64,000 nucleotides of DNA from Vagococcus humatus (GCF_003950325.1 NZ_PXZH01000002.1:124001-188000); one strand, 5' to 3'. Shown: positions 1-10,206, counted from the stretch's first letter. A program made the numbers and translations. Notes: a model not told the origin generated them from the sequence alone.

Positions 1-1
1 T

Positions 2-634
2 ATTTTAGAACCTAAATTAACGACAACTTTACCTAAAGGCATGACTGCTGCTACTGGTATGGATGCTCTAACTCATGCCCTAGAAGCAAAAGTATCAAAC
101 CGAGCAAATGTCTTAGCAGATGTTTTAGCAGAAAAAGCTATTAAAGATGTCTTTGCGTATTTACCAACTGCTTTTCATGAACCAGATAATTTAAAAGCAA
201 GAGAAGGCATGTTGTTAGCTTCTTGTATCGCTGGTATGTCATTTACTAATGTTTCATTAGGAATTGTGCATAGTTTAGCTCACGCTATTGGTGGCAAATT
301 TGGAGTTCCTCATGGTTTAGCTAATGCCATCATTTTACCTTATATTGTTTCTTATAATTCACAAGATGAGACAGCTAAACAACTTTATCAAGAAGTAGCA
401 GATATGTTAGAAGTAGCAGATTTAGTAACAGCTATTCAAGAGTTAAATAAAGAATTAGGTATTCCAACTACTTTACAAGCGTTTATTAAAAAAGATGAAG
501 CATTTGATGCTAGTGTGAAAGAATTAGCTAAATTAGCTAAAGCAGATGGTTGTACTAAAACAAATCCAGTCATTCCTGATGAAGCTGGTTTTGAAGAGTT
601 ATTTAATAAAGTTTACTACGGAGGAACTATTTAA
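2..634 (+). CDS. Iron-containing alcohol dehydrogenase, C-terminal part (cut by left edge)
   Basis: The frame is open from base 2, so the gene starts outside the window and only about 210 C-terminal residues are visible. Two hallmarks of the group III iron-dependent alcohol dehydrogenases are present: a GMDALTHALEA segment near the left edge and HSLAHAIGGKFGVPHG about 70 residues later, which carry the metal-binding histidines. Members reduce aldehydes or oxidise alcohols with NAD(P)H. The stop codon lies two bases before the next gene, so the two are almost surely co-transcribed and may act in one pathway. The substrate cannot be read from this fragment. The similar module at the end of adhE (12 kb) is a separate paralogue. 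Confidence 0.9.
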   Translation: MLEPKLTTTLPKGMTAATGMDALTHALEAKVSNRANVLADVLAEKAIKDVFAYLPTAFHEPDNLKAREGMLLASCIAGMSFTNVSLGIVHSLAHAIGGKFGVPHGLANAIILPYIVSYNSQDETAKQLYQEVADMLEVADLVTAIQELNKELGIPTTLQAFIKKDEAFDASVKELAKLAKADGCTKTNPVIPDEAGFEELFNKVYYGGTI

Positions 635-636
635 TT

Positions 637-1350
637 ATGGTTAAAGTTATTTGTTATTTATCAAATGGGTATCCTACACCAGAAGAAACGATTAAAACAG
701 CGGATTATTATGTAGAAGGTCAATGCGATATTATTGAAATAGATTTACCTACAGACAATCCTTATCTAGATAATGAGCTAATTGGTGGACGCATGAAAGC
801 TTCTTATCAACATGATCCAAGTTTTTCAGCTCATCTAGAAACAGTTAAAACAATTAGAGAGAAACATCCAACACAAGAGATGTTATTCTTGTCTTATGAA
901 AGTTCTATTAAAACAGTTGGAGTGGAAAAATTTATTAGTTTTTGTCAAGAACACAATATTTTAGATATTATTTTAGTAGGAAATGAAGACAATGTTGTTA
1001 AAAATCAGTTAATGGCAGCAGGGATAAAAGTTTCTAGTTTTATTCCTTACCACTTACCTCAAGAAGAAATTGATTTAGCAAAAAATTCTAATGGCTTTAT
1101 TTATCTGCAAGCAAAATCAACAGGTAAAGAAAAAGAAGGATGTCACACATTAAAAGAATGTATTGACTATTTACGTGGATTAGGTTTATCTCAACCGATT
1201 TATTGCGGCATGGGTATTTCAACTAGAGAAGATATTGAATTAGTTGAAAAATCTGGAGGAGATGGTGCTTTTATTGGAAGCGCTGTGTTAAAATTACAAG
1301 AAGAGCCAGCTAAATTAGTCTCATTTATTCAGGAGTTAAAAGGAAATTAA
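637..1350 (+). CDS. TrpA-like TIM-barrel protein, not part of a trp operon
   Basis: A 237-residue protein with the layout of the tryptophan synthase alpha subunit. The equivalents of both TrpA catalytic acids seem present: Glu34 in IIEIDLP and Asp45 in PYLDNELI. A phosphate-binding end is recognisable in CGMGIS (190-195) and GAFIGSAV (210-217). It is a little shorter than usual TrpA (about 260 residues), and the flexible loop around 158-168 differs from the TrpA consensus. No trpB or other trp gene is nearby; it sits two bases after an iron alcohol dehydrogenase and ahead of a GntR regulator. I infer a lyase or aldolase acting on a phosphorylated substrate in a catabolic pathway. A true TrpA is less likely from the context. 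The reaction is not known to me. Confidence 0.7.
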   Translation: MVKVICYLSNGYPTPEETIKTADYYVEGQCDIIEIDLPTDNPYLDNELIGGRMKASYQHDPSFSAHLETVKTIREKHPTQEMLFLSYESSIKTVGVEKFISFCQEHNILDIILVGNEDNVVKNQLMAAGIKVSSFIPYHLPQEEIDLAKNSNGFIYLQAKSTGKEKEGCHTLKECIDYLRGLGLSQPIYCGMGISTREDIELVEKSGGDGAFIGSAVLKLQEEPAKLVSFIQELKGN

Positions 1351-1354
1351 TGCA

Positions 1355-1390
1355 AGCAGCAGGTTCTATTTAGAACCTGCTGCTTTTATA
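1355..1390 (+). terminator. Intrinsic terminator after the TrpA-like gene
   Basis: A 14-bp perfect inverted repeat (1355-1368 with 1371-1384) with a very small loop, followed by T residues. It ends the ADH/TrpA-like transcript and separates it from the GntR gene. Confidence 0.8.
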
Positions 1391-1406
1391 AAGGAGAGGA
1401 ACCTTG

Positions 1407-2138
1407 ATGTTTAGTAGTGAATTACCATTATATTATCAGTTAATGGAAGAAATCAAAAAAATGATCGACGAAGAGTGTGAATGTCATGACTCTATTCCTT
1501 CTGAGCATAAATTAATGGATTATTACCGAGTAAGTCGAACTACGGTTAGAAAAGCAATTGAAGAATTAGTTAATCAAGGCTATTTATACAAAGTACATGG
1601 AAAAGGAACCTTTGTTTCAGGTAATTCTATTGGCCAAGGGTTAGTTAATTTAACCAGTTGTACGGAAGATGTTAAAAATATGGGATTGAGTCAACATTAT
1701 GATTTATTAGCTGAAGAGGTCATATTATCTAACAAACGGATTAGTGATCATTTACATATTCGACACAACCAACCTGTTTTTCATTTAGAGAGGGTTAGTT
1801 ATGGAGATGATACTCCGATAAACTTAACACATAGCTATATTCCTTATGACTTTGTGCCAGATATTGATCAGTATGATTTTGGGGAAAATTCGTTGTATCA
1901 AATTTTAAAAGAGCAATATCATATAAAATTAACGGAATCTGTCCGAAGTTTTGAAGCAATTTTATGTAATCAGCCATTATCAGAACAGCTTCATGTGTGT
2001 GAAGGAACTCCGTTAATTAAGTTTATTGGACAAGTTAAAGGGATTCTTCCTACTGGAGAAGAAAAACAGATTGAATACTTTGTTACGTATTACCGAACGG
2101 ATACGGTTAAGTTTTTTGTCAAACAAGTCAATCAATAA
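1407..2138 (+). CDS. GntR-family (HutC subfamily) transcriptional regulator with UTRA domain
   Basis: An N-terminal winged helix (about residues 5-70) shows the GntR pattern: IPSEHKLMDYYRVSRTTVRKA then a GYLYKVHGKGTFV wing. A UTRA ligand-binding domain follows to the end. This subfamily usually senses a sugar phosphate or small acid made by the genes it controls. I chose ATG 1407 over the TTG at 1404 because AAGGAGAGG (1391-1399) lies 7 bases upstream of it. The gene follows the ADH/TrpA-like pair across a terminator and points the same way, so it is the likely regulator of that pair. The inducer cannot be read from the sequence. Confidence 0.9.
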   Translation: MFSSELPLYYQLMEEIKKMIDEECECHDSIPSEHKLMDYYRVSRTTVRKAIEELVNQGYLYKVHGKGTFVSGNSIGQGLVNLTSCTEDVKNMGLSQHYDLLAEEVILSNKRISDHLHIRHNQPVFHLERVSYGDDTPINLTHSYIPYDFVPDIDQYDFGENSLYQILKEQYHIKLTESVRSFEAILCNQPLSEQLHVCEGTPLIKFIGQVKGILPTGEEKQIEYFVTYYRTDTVKFFVKQVNQ

Positions 2139-2183
2139 AACCAACAAATCTTTCTCATTATCTGAGAAGGTTTGTTGGTTTTT
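2137..2183. terminator. Terminator between convergent GntR and RpiR genes
   Basis: Inverted repeat AAACCAACAAA / TTTGTTGGTTT with an inner stem TTTCTCA / TGAGAA. It has A residues on the left and T residues on the right, so it can serve both converging genes. Confidence 0.8.
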
Positions 2184-2185
2184 TG

Positions 2186-3001
2186 TTAGTCCACTTGTTT
2201 ATCTACAATGGCTTTAGCTATTTTTTTACGCATATCCACATTATTGATACCATACATCACTTCATAACAAGTAATTAGCACATCCATGGCGTAAATCTGA
2301 GAAACTTTACCAGATAGTGAGCCTCCGTTTAACAGGTACTCTTCAATGGCTGTTTGAATAACCACATCTCCTAATTGGGCAATAGGGGAAAGTAAATAAT
2401 TAGAGATGACAATAATCTTTGCGCCATTTTGTTTAGCAACTGTTAAAGAGTCAACCAAATCTTTCGTGCGGCCAGTTAAACTAAAAGCAATTACCACATC
2501 TTTTTCATTAAATAAGGAGGCATTCATTGCCTGATAGTGAGGGTCGATAATTGCTTTAGAACGGATACCACTTCTAAGCAATCGAGACTCCATATCTAAA
2601 GCAGATAGACCACTAGAACCTACTCCAAAAATAAAAACTTGTTGGCTGTGGTGAATCAGCTGGGCTGCTTGTTCTAAAGAGTCTATCTTAGCCAGTGAAT
2701 AAGTTTGTTTAATAGAGTCTATTAATTTTTCTTCGACAATTTTTGCAAAAGACACATCTGAATCAGGGATTTGGTAGCCTTTTTCTGCTATCGCAATTTT
2801 TAACTCGGAAAAACCTGAAAAGCCTAATTTTTGGCAAAAACGAATGATAGTGGCATCTCCTACAGAGGTAGCTTTTTTTATATCTTGTAAGGTACTACTA
2901 ATGAGTTTAGTACCAGAAGACACAACAAAATCTGCCACTCGTTTTTCTGATTTAGTAAATTCTTCATAGTTATCTTTAATGAGTTCTAAATAATCTGTCA
3001 T
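2186..3001 (-). CDS. RpiR-family transcriptional regulator (HTH plus SIS domain)
   Basis: The N-terminal helix-turn-helix (about residues 1-75) has the RpiR pattern [23 protein letters not shown] sugar-phosphate-binding domain follows (about 105-240) with [16 protein letters not shown] and [10 protein letters not shown]. Such regulators respond to amino-sugar or sugar phosphates. I use the ATG at 3001 (271 residues) because the GGAAAGG motif is 9 bases from it; an ATG at 3010 directly abuts that motif. The gene is divergent from nanE and a PTS EIICB, and the shared intergenic region holds a perfect 10-bp inverted repeat. It therefore most likely controls those genes, with ManNAc-6-P or GlcNAc-6-P as plausible signals. 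Confidence 0.92.
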   Translation of the reverse strand: MTDYLELIKDNYEEFTKSEKRVADFVVSSGTKLISSTLQDIKKATSVGDATIIRFCQKLGFSGFSELKIAIAEKGYQIPDSDVSFAKIVEEKLIDSIKQTYSLAKIDSLEQAAQLIHHSQQVFIFGVGSSGLSALDMESRLLRSGIRSKAIIDPHYQAMNASLFNEKDVVIAFSLTGRTKDLVDSLTVAKQNGAKIIVISNYLLSPIAQLGDVVIQTAIEEYLLNGGSLSGKVSQIYAMDVLITCYEVMYGINNVDMRKKIAKAIVDKQVD

Positions 3002-3072
3002 TTTATTCATCCTTTCCTATTGAAGGAATATGGTTACATTTTACTGATAAGGTTTAGTCTTTGTCAACTTCT

Positions 3073-3114
3073 CTTTTCTCCAATATTGACAAAATGGAGA
3101 AAAGGATATATAGT
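3073..3114 (+). promoter_or_regulatory. nanE promoter with candidate RpiR operator
   Basis: A perfect inverted repeat CTTTTCTCCA (3073-3082) / TGGAGAAAAG (3095-3104) flanks a consensus -35 TTGACA (3086-3091). A -10 TATAGT (3109-3114) follows a 17-bp spacer. A regulator on the repeat would cover the -35 and spacer. A small AGGAG/CTCCT hairpin follows at 3121-3135. Confidence 0.75.
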
Positions 3115-3163
3115 ACTTTTAGGAGAAAAACTCCTTAATCATAAAAATGGAGGGAGAAAATTG

Positions 3164-3856
3164 GTGAAGAAACAAACTTTTTTAAAACAAATTGAGAATG
3201 GGTTAATCGTTTCTTGTCAAGCATTGCCAGGGGAAGCCTTATATACAGAAAAAGGTGGAGTTATGCCACTATTGGCTATTGCGGCTGAAAGAGCGGGAGC
3301 TAAAGGAATTCGTGCTAATTCTGTTCGAGATATTAAAGAGATTAAACAAGTCACAGATTTACCTATCATTGGCATTATTAAAAAAGAATATCCACCACAA
3401 CAACCATTTATTACAGCTACTATGAAAGAAATAGATGAATTAGTTGCTTGTGAAACAGATGTAATCGCTTTAGATTGCACACTTAGAGAACGTTACGACG
3501 GCAAAACAATTAATGAACATATTCAAGCTATTAAAGAAAAGTATCCAGAGCAATTATTTATGGCAGATATCTCCACATTTGAAGAAGGTATCAATGCGTT
3601 TAAATGTGGGGTTGATTTTGTTGGAACAACCTTATCTGGTTATACAGAAGAAAGTATTAAAAAAGAAGGACCGGATTTTGAATTGATTGAACAGTTAGTG
3701 GAAGCAGGGGTTGATGTGATTGCTGAGGGGAAAATTCACACACCTGAACAAGCTAAAAGAATTCAAAAAATGGGAGTTGTAGGTATTGTTGTTGGAGGGG
3801 CAATTACACGTCCACAAGAAATAGCTGAACGTTTTATCAAAGAATTAAACAATTAG
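3164..3856 (+). CDS. nanE: N-acetylmannosamine-6-phosphate 2-epimerase
   Basis: A 230-residue (beta/alpha)8 protein that converts ManNAc-6-P to GlcNAc-6-P in the cytoplasm. NanE hallmarks are visible: an N-terminal [21 protein letters not shown], the [10 protein letters not shown] strand with the catalytic lysine region, DVIALDCT, and [11 protein letters not shown] with VVGGAITRP near the end. The open frame extends upstream to 3020, but that part runs through the promoter. A GGAGGGAG site (3149-3156) lies 7 bases before GTG 3164, with a TTG at 3161 as the alternative. The gene sits 24 bases before a PTS permease, so ManNAc is probably phosphorylated on entry and then epimerised here. No sialate lyase (nanA) is in view. 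Confidence 0.92.
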   Translation: MKKQTFLKQIENGLIVSCQALPGEALYTEKGGVMPLLAIAAERAGAKGIRANSVRDIKEIKQVTDLPIIGIIKKEYPPQQPFITATMKEIDELVACETDVIALDCTLRERYDGKTINEHIQAIKEKYPEQLFMADISTFEEGINAFKCGVDFVGTTLSGYTEESIKKEGPDFELIEQLVEAGVDVIAEGKIHTPEQAKRIQKMGVVGIVVGGAITRPQEIAERFIKELNN

Positions 3857-3880
3857 TAAAAAATAAAGGGGGATACAAAG

Positions 3881-5380
3881 ATGTTTAAGAAGTTTTCTCA
3901 ACTAGGAAAGGCCTTTATGCTACCGATAGCCATGCTACCGGCAGCTGGTCTATTATTAGGAATCGGTGGAGCCTTATCAAATGCGAGTGCTATTAAGGCA
4001 TATCCGTGGCTTGATCAAGGTTGGCTCCAAACTATTTTATCTGTTATGAACAACGCTGGTGGTGCTATATTTGGTAATTTAGCTCTTATTTTTGCAATCG
4101 GTTTATCTGTTGGTCTAGCTAATGGTGACAAAGGAACAGCAGGTTTAGCAGGTGGTGCCTCATTCTTAGTTTATACAGCAACTATCAGTGGTTTACTTCA
4201 AATGTTTTCACCTAAAGTGACGATTGATACGGGAGTAGTTGGTTCATTAGTAATTGGTGGAATGGTAGCGTTCTTACACAATCGCTATCGTAAAATTGAA
4301 TTACCTCGTTTTTTAGGCTTCTTTGGCGGTTCTCGTTTTATTCCTATTATTAGTTCTCTTGTTTCTATTGTAATCGGTGCCATATTCTTTATCATTTGGC
4401 CACCTATTCAAAATGTCATGACACAAGCAGGTGAACAAATTGCTCAAATGGGAAGTTTTGGAACGTTCTTATATGGCTTTTTACTTCGTTTAACTGGCGC
4501 AGTTGGTTTGCATCATACGATTTATCCTATGTTCTGGTATACAGCTTTAGGTGGAGTAGAAACGGTAGCAGGTCAAACTATTGAAGGAGCACAGAATATT
4601 TTCTTTGCTCAATTAGCAGATCCTAATCATACAGGTTTATTCACTTATGGTACTCGTTTCTTTGCAGGACGTTTTGCAACAATGATGTTTGGATTGCCTG
4701 CTGCTTGTTTAGCGATGTATCATGCAATTCCAAAAGAAAATCGCAAGAAAAATGCAGGACTTTATGCAAGTAGTGCTTTAACTTCATTCTTAACAGGTAT
4801 TACAGAACCCATTGAATATACTTTTTTATTCAGTGCACCTTTACTTTATGTGATTCATGCCTTTTTAGATGGGTTATCTTTTTTAGTAGCTGATTTGCTA
4901 AATATTCGGATTGGTAACTCATTTTCAGGTGGTTTAATCGATTTTCTATTATTTGGAGTATTCCAAGGAGAAGCTAGAACTCATTGGTTATACGTTCTTC
5001 CAGTTGGTATGATTTGGGCATTAGTCTATTATGGTGTGTTCTCATTCTTTATTCGTAAATTCCAAGTGCCAATTCCAGGCATGGTGACAGAAGCTGATTC
5101 AGATGATTCTAACCAAGTGATAGACCAACCTTCCAGTCTAAACGAGGAAGCACATATTATTATTGAAGCGTTAGGCGGAGAAGCTAACATTATTTCTGTA
5201 GAAGCTTGTGCTACTCGGTTACGTGTAGCTGTTACTGACAGTTCTATTGTTAACAAACAGCGCATTCAAAACTTAGGGGCAACAGCTGTTTTTGAAATAA
5301 AGGGAGGCATTCAAGCTGTATTTGGTGGTAAAGCAGATTTATATAGTCAAGAAATCAATGGTATTTTAGGTCGGGATTAA
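3881..5380 (+). CDS. PTS EIICB permease, glucose/N-acetylglucosamine family
   Basis: A 499-residue fusion of a membrane EIIC domain (about 1-395) and a cytoplasmic EIIB domain (about 425-499). The EIIC shows LPIAMLPAAGLLLGIG, the HHTIYP motif (211-216) and GITEPIEY (306-313). EIIB carries the phospho-acceptor Cys443 in EACATRLR. There is no EIIA domain, so phosphate must come from an EIIA encoded elsewhere, such as that of a glucose-type PTS. The position right after nanE and under the RpiR operator makes N-acetylmannosamine the likely sugar; the family alone would also allow GlcNAc or glucose. Shine-Dalgarno AAGGGGG precedes ATG 3881. Confidence 0.9.
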   Translation: MFKKFSQLGKAFMLPIAMLPAAGLLLGIGGALSNASAIKAYPWLDQGWLQTILSVMNNAGGAIFGNLALIFAIGLSVGLANGDKGTAGLAGGASFLVYTATISGLLQMFSPKVTIDTGVVGSLVIGGMVAFLHNRYRKIELPRFLGFFGGSRFIPIISSLVSIVIGAIFFIIWPPIQNVMTQAGEQIAQMGSFGTFLYGFLLRLTGAVGLHHTIYPMFWYTALGGVETVAGQTIEGAQNIFFAQLADPNHTGLFTYGTRFFAGRFATMMFGLPAACLAMYHAIPKENRKKNAGLYASSALTSFLTGITEPIEYTFLFSAPLLYVIHAFLDGLSFLVADLLNIRIGNSFSGGLIDFLLFGVFQGEARTHWLYVLPVGMIWALVYYGVFSFFIRKFQVPIPGMVTEADSDDSNQVIDQPSSLNEEAHIIIEALGGEANIISVEACATRLRVAVTDSSIVNKQRIQNLGATAVFEIKGGIQAVFGGKADLYSQEINGILGRD

Positions 5381-5394
5381 TCAGTCAATCATTA

Positions 5395-5427
5395 AAAGAC
5401 ACTTAGCTTAAAGCTAGGTGTCTTTTC
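5395..5427 (+). terminator. Terminator after PTS EIICB
   Basis: Stem AAAGACACTTAGC / GCTAGGTGTCTTT followed by T residues, ending the nanE-PTS transcript. Confidence 0.8.
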
Positions 5428-5493
5428 TATCTCATCTCTTTCTACTTTTATGATACAATCGTAGGGAACAAATGTTTTCTATGGAGGAAAAAA

Positions 5494-6126
5494 ATGTACG
5501 AATATCTAAAAGGTAAAATTACTTATATCAGTCCTTACTATATAGTAGTAGAAGTTTTTGGAGTGGGCTATCAAGTGTTTGTTGCTAACCCCTTTAAATA
5601 CTCAAGTAGTTTAGAACAAGAAAAGACAGTTTATCTGTATCAAGCAGTTAGAGAAGATGCAATTAAATTATATGGTTTTATGAGCTTAGAAGAAAAAGGT
5701 TTATTTGAAAAGTTGATTCAAGTATCAGGTATCGGACCTAAAAGTGCTCTAGCTATTATGGCAGGAGAAGATCATTTAGGGTTAGTACAAGCGATTGACT
5801 CAGAAGATTTTAAATACTTAACGAAATTTCCAGGAGTAGGGAAAAAGACAGCGCAACAAATGATTTTAGACTTAAAAGGAAAATTAGATGAATTAGCAGT
5901 AGATCAATTTTCAGCACCTACTTCAAATGAAGAACAACTAAGTCTTGAATTTCCAGATAACACTAAACAACAAGCTCAAGCTTTAGAAGAAGCTAAAGAA
6001 GCATTAAAAGCTTTAGGTTACAGTAGCCGAGATTTAACTAAAATTGAAAAAGATTTGCTAAAAGCAGATGAGGATACTACAGATGGTTATCTTCGTTTAG
6101 CTTTAAAATTATTGATGAAGAAATAA
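5494..6126 (+). CDS. ruvA: Holliday junction DNA helicase subunit RuvA
   Basis: A 210-residue protein with three parts: an N-terminal OB-fold ([21 protein letters not shown]), two helix-hairpin-helix motifs ([16 protein letters not shown] and [16 protein letters not shown], about residues 70-125), and a C-terminal three-helix domain (about 160-208) that contacts RuvB. RuvA binds four-way junctions as a tetramer and loads the RuvB motor for branch migration during recombination and repair. The gene is 18 bases before ruvB and follows a terminator. A GGAGG site precedes ATG 5494. Confidence 0.97.
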   Translation: MYEYLKGKITYISPYYIVVEVFGVGYQVFVANPFKYSSSLEQEKTVYLYQAVREDAIKLYGFMSLEEKGLFEKLIQVSGIGPKSALAIMAGEDHLGLVQAIDSEDFKYLTKFPGVGKKTAQQMILDLKGKLDELAVDQFSAPTSNEEQLSLEFPDNTKQQAQALEEAKEALKALGYSSRDLTKIEKDLLKADEDTTDGYLRLALKLLMKK

Positions 6127-6144
6127 AAGGAAGGAGGGACTAAC

Positions 6145-7149
6145 ATGGAAGAGAACCGAATGACAGATGGTGATTTTCAAGAAACAGTAGATGCTTTTGA
6201 ACTTTCTTTAAGACCTCAATTCCTTAGTCAATATATTGGACAAGATAAAGTGAAACGAGAACTAGGTATTTATATTCAAGCAGCTAAAATGCGAGAAGAA
6301 GTTTTGGATCATGTGTTATTATTTGGCCCACCAGGCTTAGGAAAGACAACATTAGCCATGGTTATCGCCAATGAAATGCACGTGCAAATTAAAACAACCA
6401 GTGGCCCAGCTATTGAAAAACCAGGAGATTTAGTGGCCTTATTAAATGAACTAAATCCAGGAGATGTTTTATTTATTGATGAAATCCATCGTCTTCCACG
6501 AGTTGCAGAAGAAATGCTTTATTCAGCGATGGAAGATTTTTATGTGGATATTATGATTGGGCAAGGGGAAACATCTCATCCTGTCCATTTTGAGTTGCCT
6601 CCTTTTACCTTAGTAGGAGCGACTACACGAGCTGGTATGCTTTCAGCTCCTTTAAGGGACCGATTTGGTATTGTTTCCCATATGGAATACTATGCCCAAG
6701 ATGACTTAAAAGAAATTGTTCTAAGATCTGCTCAAATTTTTGATACACAGATTGTGGAGGAGGGAGCATTTGAAATTGCTCGTCGTTCTCGTGGGACTCC
6801 GCGAATTGCTAACCGTTTACTTAAACGGATTCGTGATTTTGCTGAAGTAGAAAGTGACGGGGTTGTTGATCGTCAAGTGGCTTCTGAAGCTTTAGCCTTA
6901 CTTCAAGTTGACGCAGCTGGTTTAGACTATGTGGATCAAAAAATTCTGAAAACAATGATTGAGTTGTACGGAGGAGGTCCAGTAGGGTTAAGTACGTTGT
7001 CAGTAAACATTAGTGAAGAAACGGAAACAGTTGAAGATATGTATGAGCCGTATCTTATTCAAAAAGGCTTTATTCAAAGAACGCCTAGAGGACGAGTAGC
7101 TACTCCTTTAGCTTATGAGCATTTAGGTTATCCTTGTCCTTTAGACTAA
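6145..7149 (+). CDS. ruvB: Holliday junction branch migration ATPase RuvB
   Basis: A 334-residue AAA+ protein: Walker [10 protein letters not shown], Walker [12 protein letters not shown], sensor [17 protein letters not shown], and a C-terminal winged helix ending with [12 protein letters not shown] and RTPRGRVAT. Hexameric RuvB rings pump DNA through the RuvA-bound junction. It is translated from AAGGAGGG just after ruvA. The operon ends here in the RuvAB sense: ruvC is absent, as is usual in Firmicutes, which use RecU instead. A separate promoter for queA follows. Confidence 0.98.
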   Translation: MEENRMTDGDFQETVDAFELSLRPQFLSQYIGQDKVKRELGIYIQAAKMREEVLDHVLLFGPPGLGKTTLAMVIANEMHVQIKTTSGPAIEKPGDLVALLNELNPGDVLFIDEIHRLPRVAEEMLYSAMEDFYVDIMIGQGETSHPVHFELPPFTLVGATTRAGMLSAPLRDRFGIVSHMEYYAQDDLKEIVLRSAQIFDTQIVEEGAFEIARRSRGTPRIANRLLKRIRDFAEVESDGVVDRQVASEALALLQVDAAGLDYVDQKILKTMIELYGGGPVGLSTLSVNISEETETVEDMYEPYLIQKGFIQRTPRGRVATPLAYEHLGYPCPLD

Positions 7150-7171
7150 GCTTTTTTCTGTTAGTTTGACG

Positions 7172-7200
7172 TTGGCTTATAGAGTTAAAAGTGTTAGAAT
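7172..7200 (+). promoter_or_regulatory. Putative queA-tgt-yajC promoter
   Basis: A -35-like TTGGCT (7172-7177) and -10-like TAGAAT (7195-7200) with a 17-bp spacer, about 36 bases before the queA start codon. Confidence 0.5.
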
Positions 7201-7236
7201 AGCACAGTGATTAAATTGAGAAGGAAGAGTGACATA

Positions 7237-8271
7237 ATGACGTTGACAACGGAAGATTTTGATTTTGATTTACCAGAAGAACTTATAGCTCAAACACCTA
7301 TTGAGCACCGTGAAGAATCTCGTTTATTAGTACTTGATTCTAAATCTGGTGAAATAGAAGATAGACATTTTTATGATATTATAGATGAATTAAATCCAGG
7401 AGATGCTCTTGTAATGAACAATACTCGCGTACTTCCTGCAAGACTTTACGGAGAAAAACCGGAAACTGGCGGACATTTAGAGGTCTTACTTTTAACCAAT
7501 ACAGAAGGGAACACTTGGGAAACGTTAATTAAGCCGGCTAGACGTGCTAAAGTGGGAACTGAAATTACTTTTGGAGATGGTCGCTTAACGGCTGTTGTAA
7601 AAGAGGAATTAGAACATGGTGGTCGTATTGTGGAGTTTTCTTATGACGGAGTTTTCTTAGAAATCTTAGAATCTCTAGGAGAGATGCCACTTCCTCCTTA
7701 TATTAAAGAACGTTTAGATGACCCAGACCGCTATCAAACAGTTTATGCCAAAGAGAATGGCTCAGCAGCAGCTCCTACAGCTGGTCTACATTTTACCCAA
7801 GACTTACTGAAACAGATTGAAGCTAAAGGAGTTAAACTTGTTTATTTAACTTTACATGTTGGTTTAGGTACCTTTCGTCCAGTTAGTGTAGATAATATAG
7901 AAGAACATACTATGCATAGTGAATTCTATAAATTATCTGAAGAAGCGGCTCAAACATTAAATCAGGTTCGTCAAGCAGGTGGCCGAATTATTGCTGTTGG
8001 AACTACTTCTATTCGAACTCTTGAAACTATTGGCTCAAAATTTGATGGAGATATTCAAGCAGATAGTGGTTGGACAGATATTTTTATCAAACCAGGGTAT
8101 ACATTTAAAGTGGTAGATGCTTTTTCGACTAATTTTCATTTACCAAAATCTACTTTGGTAATGCTTGTTAGTGCTTTTGCAAGCCGTGAGTTAGTATTAG
8201 AAGCTTATCAGCATGCCATTGAAGAAAAGTATCGTTTCTTTAGTTTTGGCGATGCTATGTTTATTAAATAA
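7237..8271 (+). CDS. queA: S-adenosylmethionine:tRNA ribosyltransferase-isomerase QueA
   Basis: A 344-residue enzyme that transfers the ribosyl part of SAM to 7-aminomethyl-7-deazaguanine in tRNA to form epoxyqueuosine. It begins with the family signature [21 protein letters not shown] cut here to its core, and continues with [27 protein letters not shown] and [14 protein letters not shown] start it at ATG 7237 because GAAGGAAG lies just upstream and the extra 10 codons of the longer frame look non-coding. It is 22 bases before tgt, which acts one step earlier in queuosine synthesis. Confidence 0.97.
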   Translation: MTLTTEDFDFDLPEELIAQTPIEHREESRLLVLDSKSGEIEDRHFYDIIDELNPGDALVMNNTRVLPARLYGEKPETGGHLEVLLLTNTEGNTWETLIKPARRAKVGTEITFGDGRLTAVVKEELEHGGRIVEFSYDGVFLEILESLGEMPLPPYIKERLDDPDRYQTVYAKENGSAAAPTAGLHFTQDLLKQIEAKGVKLVYLTLHVGLGTFRPVSVDNIEEHTMHSEFYKLSEEAAQTLNQVRQAGGRIIAVGTTSIRTLETIGSKFDGDIQADSGWTDIFIKPGYTFKVVDAFSTNFHLPKSTLVMLVSAFASRELVLEAYQHAIEEKYRFFSFGDAMFIK

Positions 8272-8284
8272 AAGGAAAAGGTAG

Positions 8285-9439
<1,155 letters not shown>

Positions 9440-9514
9440 TCTTTTAAGAAAACACTAGTCGAATAGATAAAATTTTGGTAGAGTAAAGAGGAAAGAATAA
9501 AAAGAGGTGACGAA

Positions 9515-9868
9515 ATGGGCGGAGCAGGAGCAATGTTTTTGCCATTAATTATTTTAGCGGCTATGATGATATTCATGACGCGTTCACAAAAGAAACAACA
9601 AAAGCAACGTCAAGAACAACTTGACAGTATGCAGGTTGGTTCAAAAGTGGTAACAATTGGTGGTTTACATGGTATTATTTCAGAAATCAATCGGGATAAA
9701 AGCACAGTTTTATTAGACTGTGAAGGAATTTATTTGGAGTTTAATCGTTCATCTATTGCAACGGTTTTACCAAGTGAGCCTGTTGTAGCAGCTACTACAG
9801 TTGACGCTAGTCAAAAAGAAACAGAAGAAGTTTCTGAAGTTGCAGAAACAGATGACAAAGACGAATAA
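9515..9868 (+). CDS. yajC: Preprotein translocase accessory subunit YajC
   Basis: A 117-residue protein with one N-terminal membrane segment (about residues 6-23, FLPLIILAAMMIFMT), then a charged QKKQQKQRQEQ stretch. The conserved cytoplasmic YajC domain (SMQVGSKVVTIGGLHGIISEI) follows, with an acidic tail. YajC associates with SecDF and the SecYEG translocon. Location after tgt is the classic queA-tgt-yajC arrangement. It starts at ATG 9515 behind AGAGGTGA and is followed by a terminator. Confidence 0.95.
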   Translation: MGGAGAMFLPLIILAAMMIFMTRSQKKQQKQRQEQLDSMQVGSKVVTIGGLHGIISEINRDKSTVLLDCEGIYLEFNRSSIATVLPSEPVVAATTVDASQKETEEVSEVAETDDKDE

Positions 9869-9878
9869 AGACCTATCT

Positions 9879-9907
9879 AAAGAAAGCCATTGAGCTTTCT
9901 TTTTTTG
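9879..9907 (+). terminator. Terminator after yajC
   Basis: Stem AGAAAGC / GCTTTCT with a six-base loop, then a run of T. Confidence 0.75.
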
Positions 9908-10016
9908 TTTCAAAAATTAAATAAATGGATGTTATTCCTGACTGTTTGCTGAAAATGGGGAATCTTCATTTGTTAATAATTACACATGTTATATATCATT
10001 AGCGTTTTCTTATTGA

Positions 10017-10030
10017 AGTAAACGTTTACA
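10017..10030. promoter_or_regulatory. Candidate CcpA (cre) site upstream of adhE
   Basis: AGTAAACGTTTACA contains a perfect 12-bp palindrome and fits the cre consensus TGWAARCGYTWWCA at 13 of 14 positions. It lies about 100 bp upstream of the adhE -35, consistent with carbon catabolite control. Confidence 0.55.
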
Positions 10031-10104
10031 ATTAATTGTGAAATTGAAATCTGTTTTGTTGTTATAGCATGGTTGTTAATATTAAAAAATTCACTAAAAA
10101 TTAA

Positions 10105-10122
10105 AAGTGAAATTAATCACAA
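10105..10122. promoter_or_regulatory. Candidate Rex site 1 upstream of adhE
   Basis: The core GTGA-AATTAA-TCAC matches the redox regulator Rex consensus TTGTGAAWWWWTTCACAA at 15 of 18 positions. It sits just upstream of the adhE -35. Confidence 0.5.
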
Positions 10123-10129
10123 GAAACTA

Positions 10130-10178
10130 TTTACAAATTTTAAAAAATGAGGTATTATAACTGTGAAATGATTAACAA
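10130..10178 (+). promoter_or_regulatory. adhE promoter with candidate Rex site 2 at the start point
   Basis: A -35 TTTACA (10130-10135) and -10 TATTAT (10153-10158) are separated by 17 bp. A second Rex-like sequence (10161-10178, 15 of 18 matches) covers the expected transcription start, so Rex binding would block initiation when NADH is low. Confidence 0.6.
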
Positions 10179-10206
10179 ACGAAAACAACCAGGAGGTTTT
10201 CTGAAA

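Noticed and set aside
3020-3163. N-terminal extension of NanE
   Set aside because: The stretch covers the promoter and operator, and the extra residues do not look like NanE; a good ribosome site supports GTG 3164.
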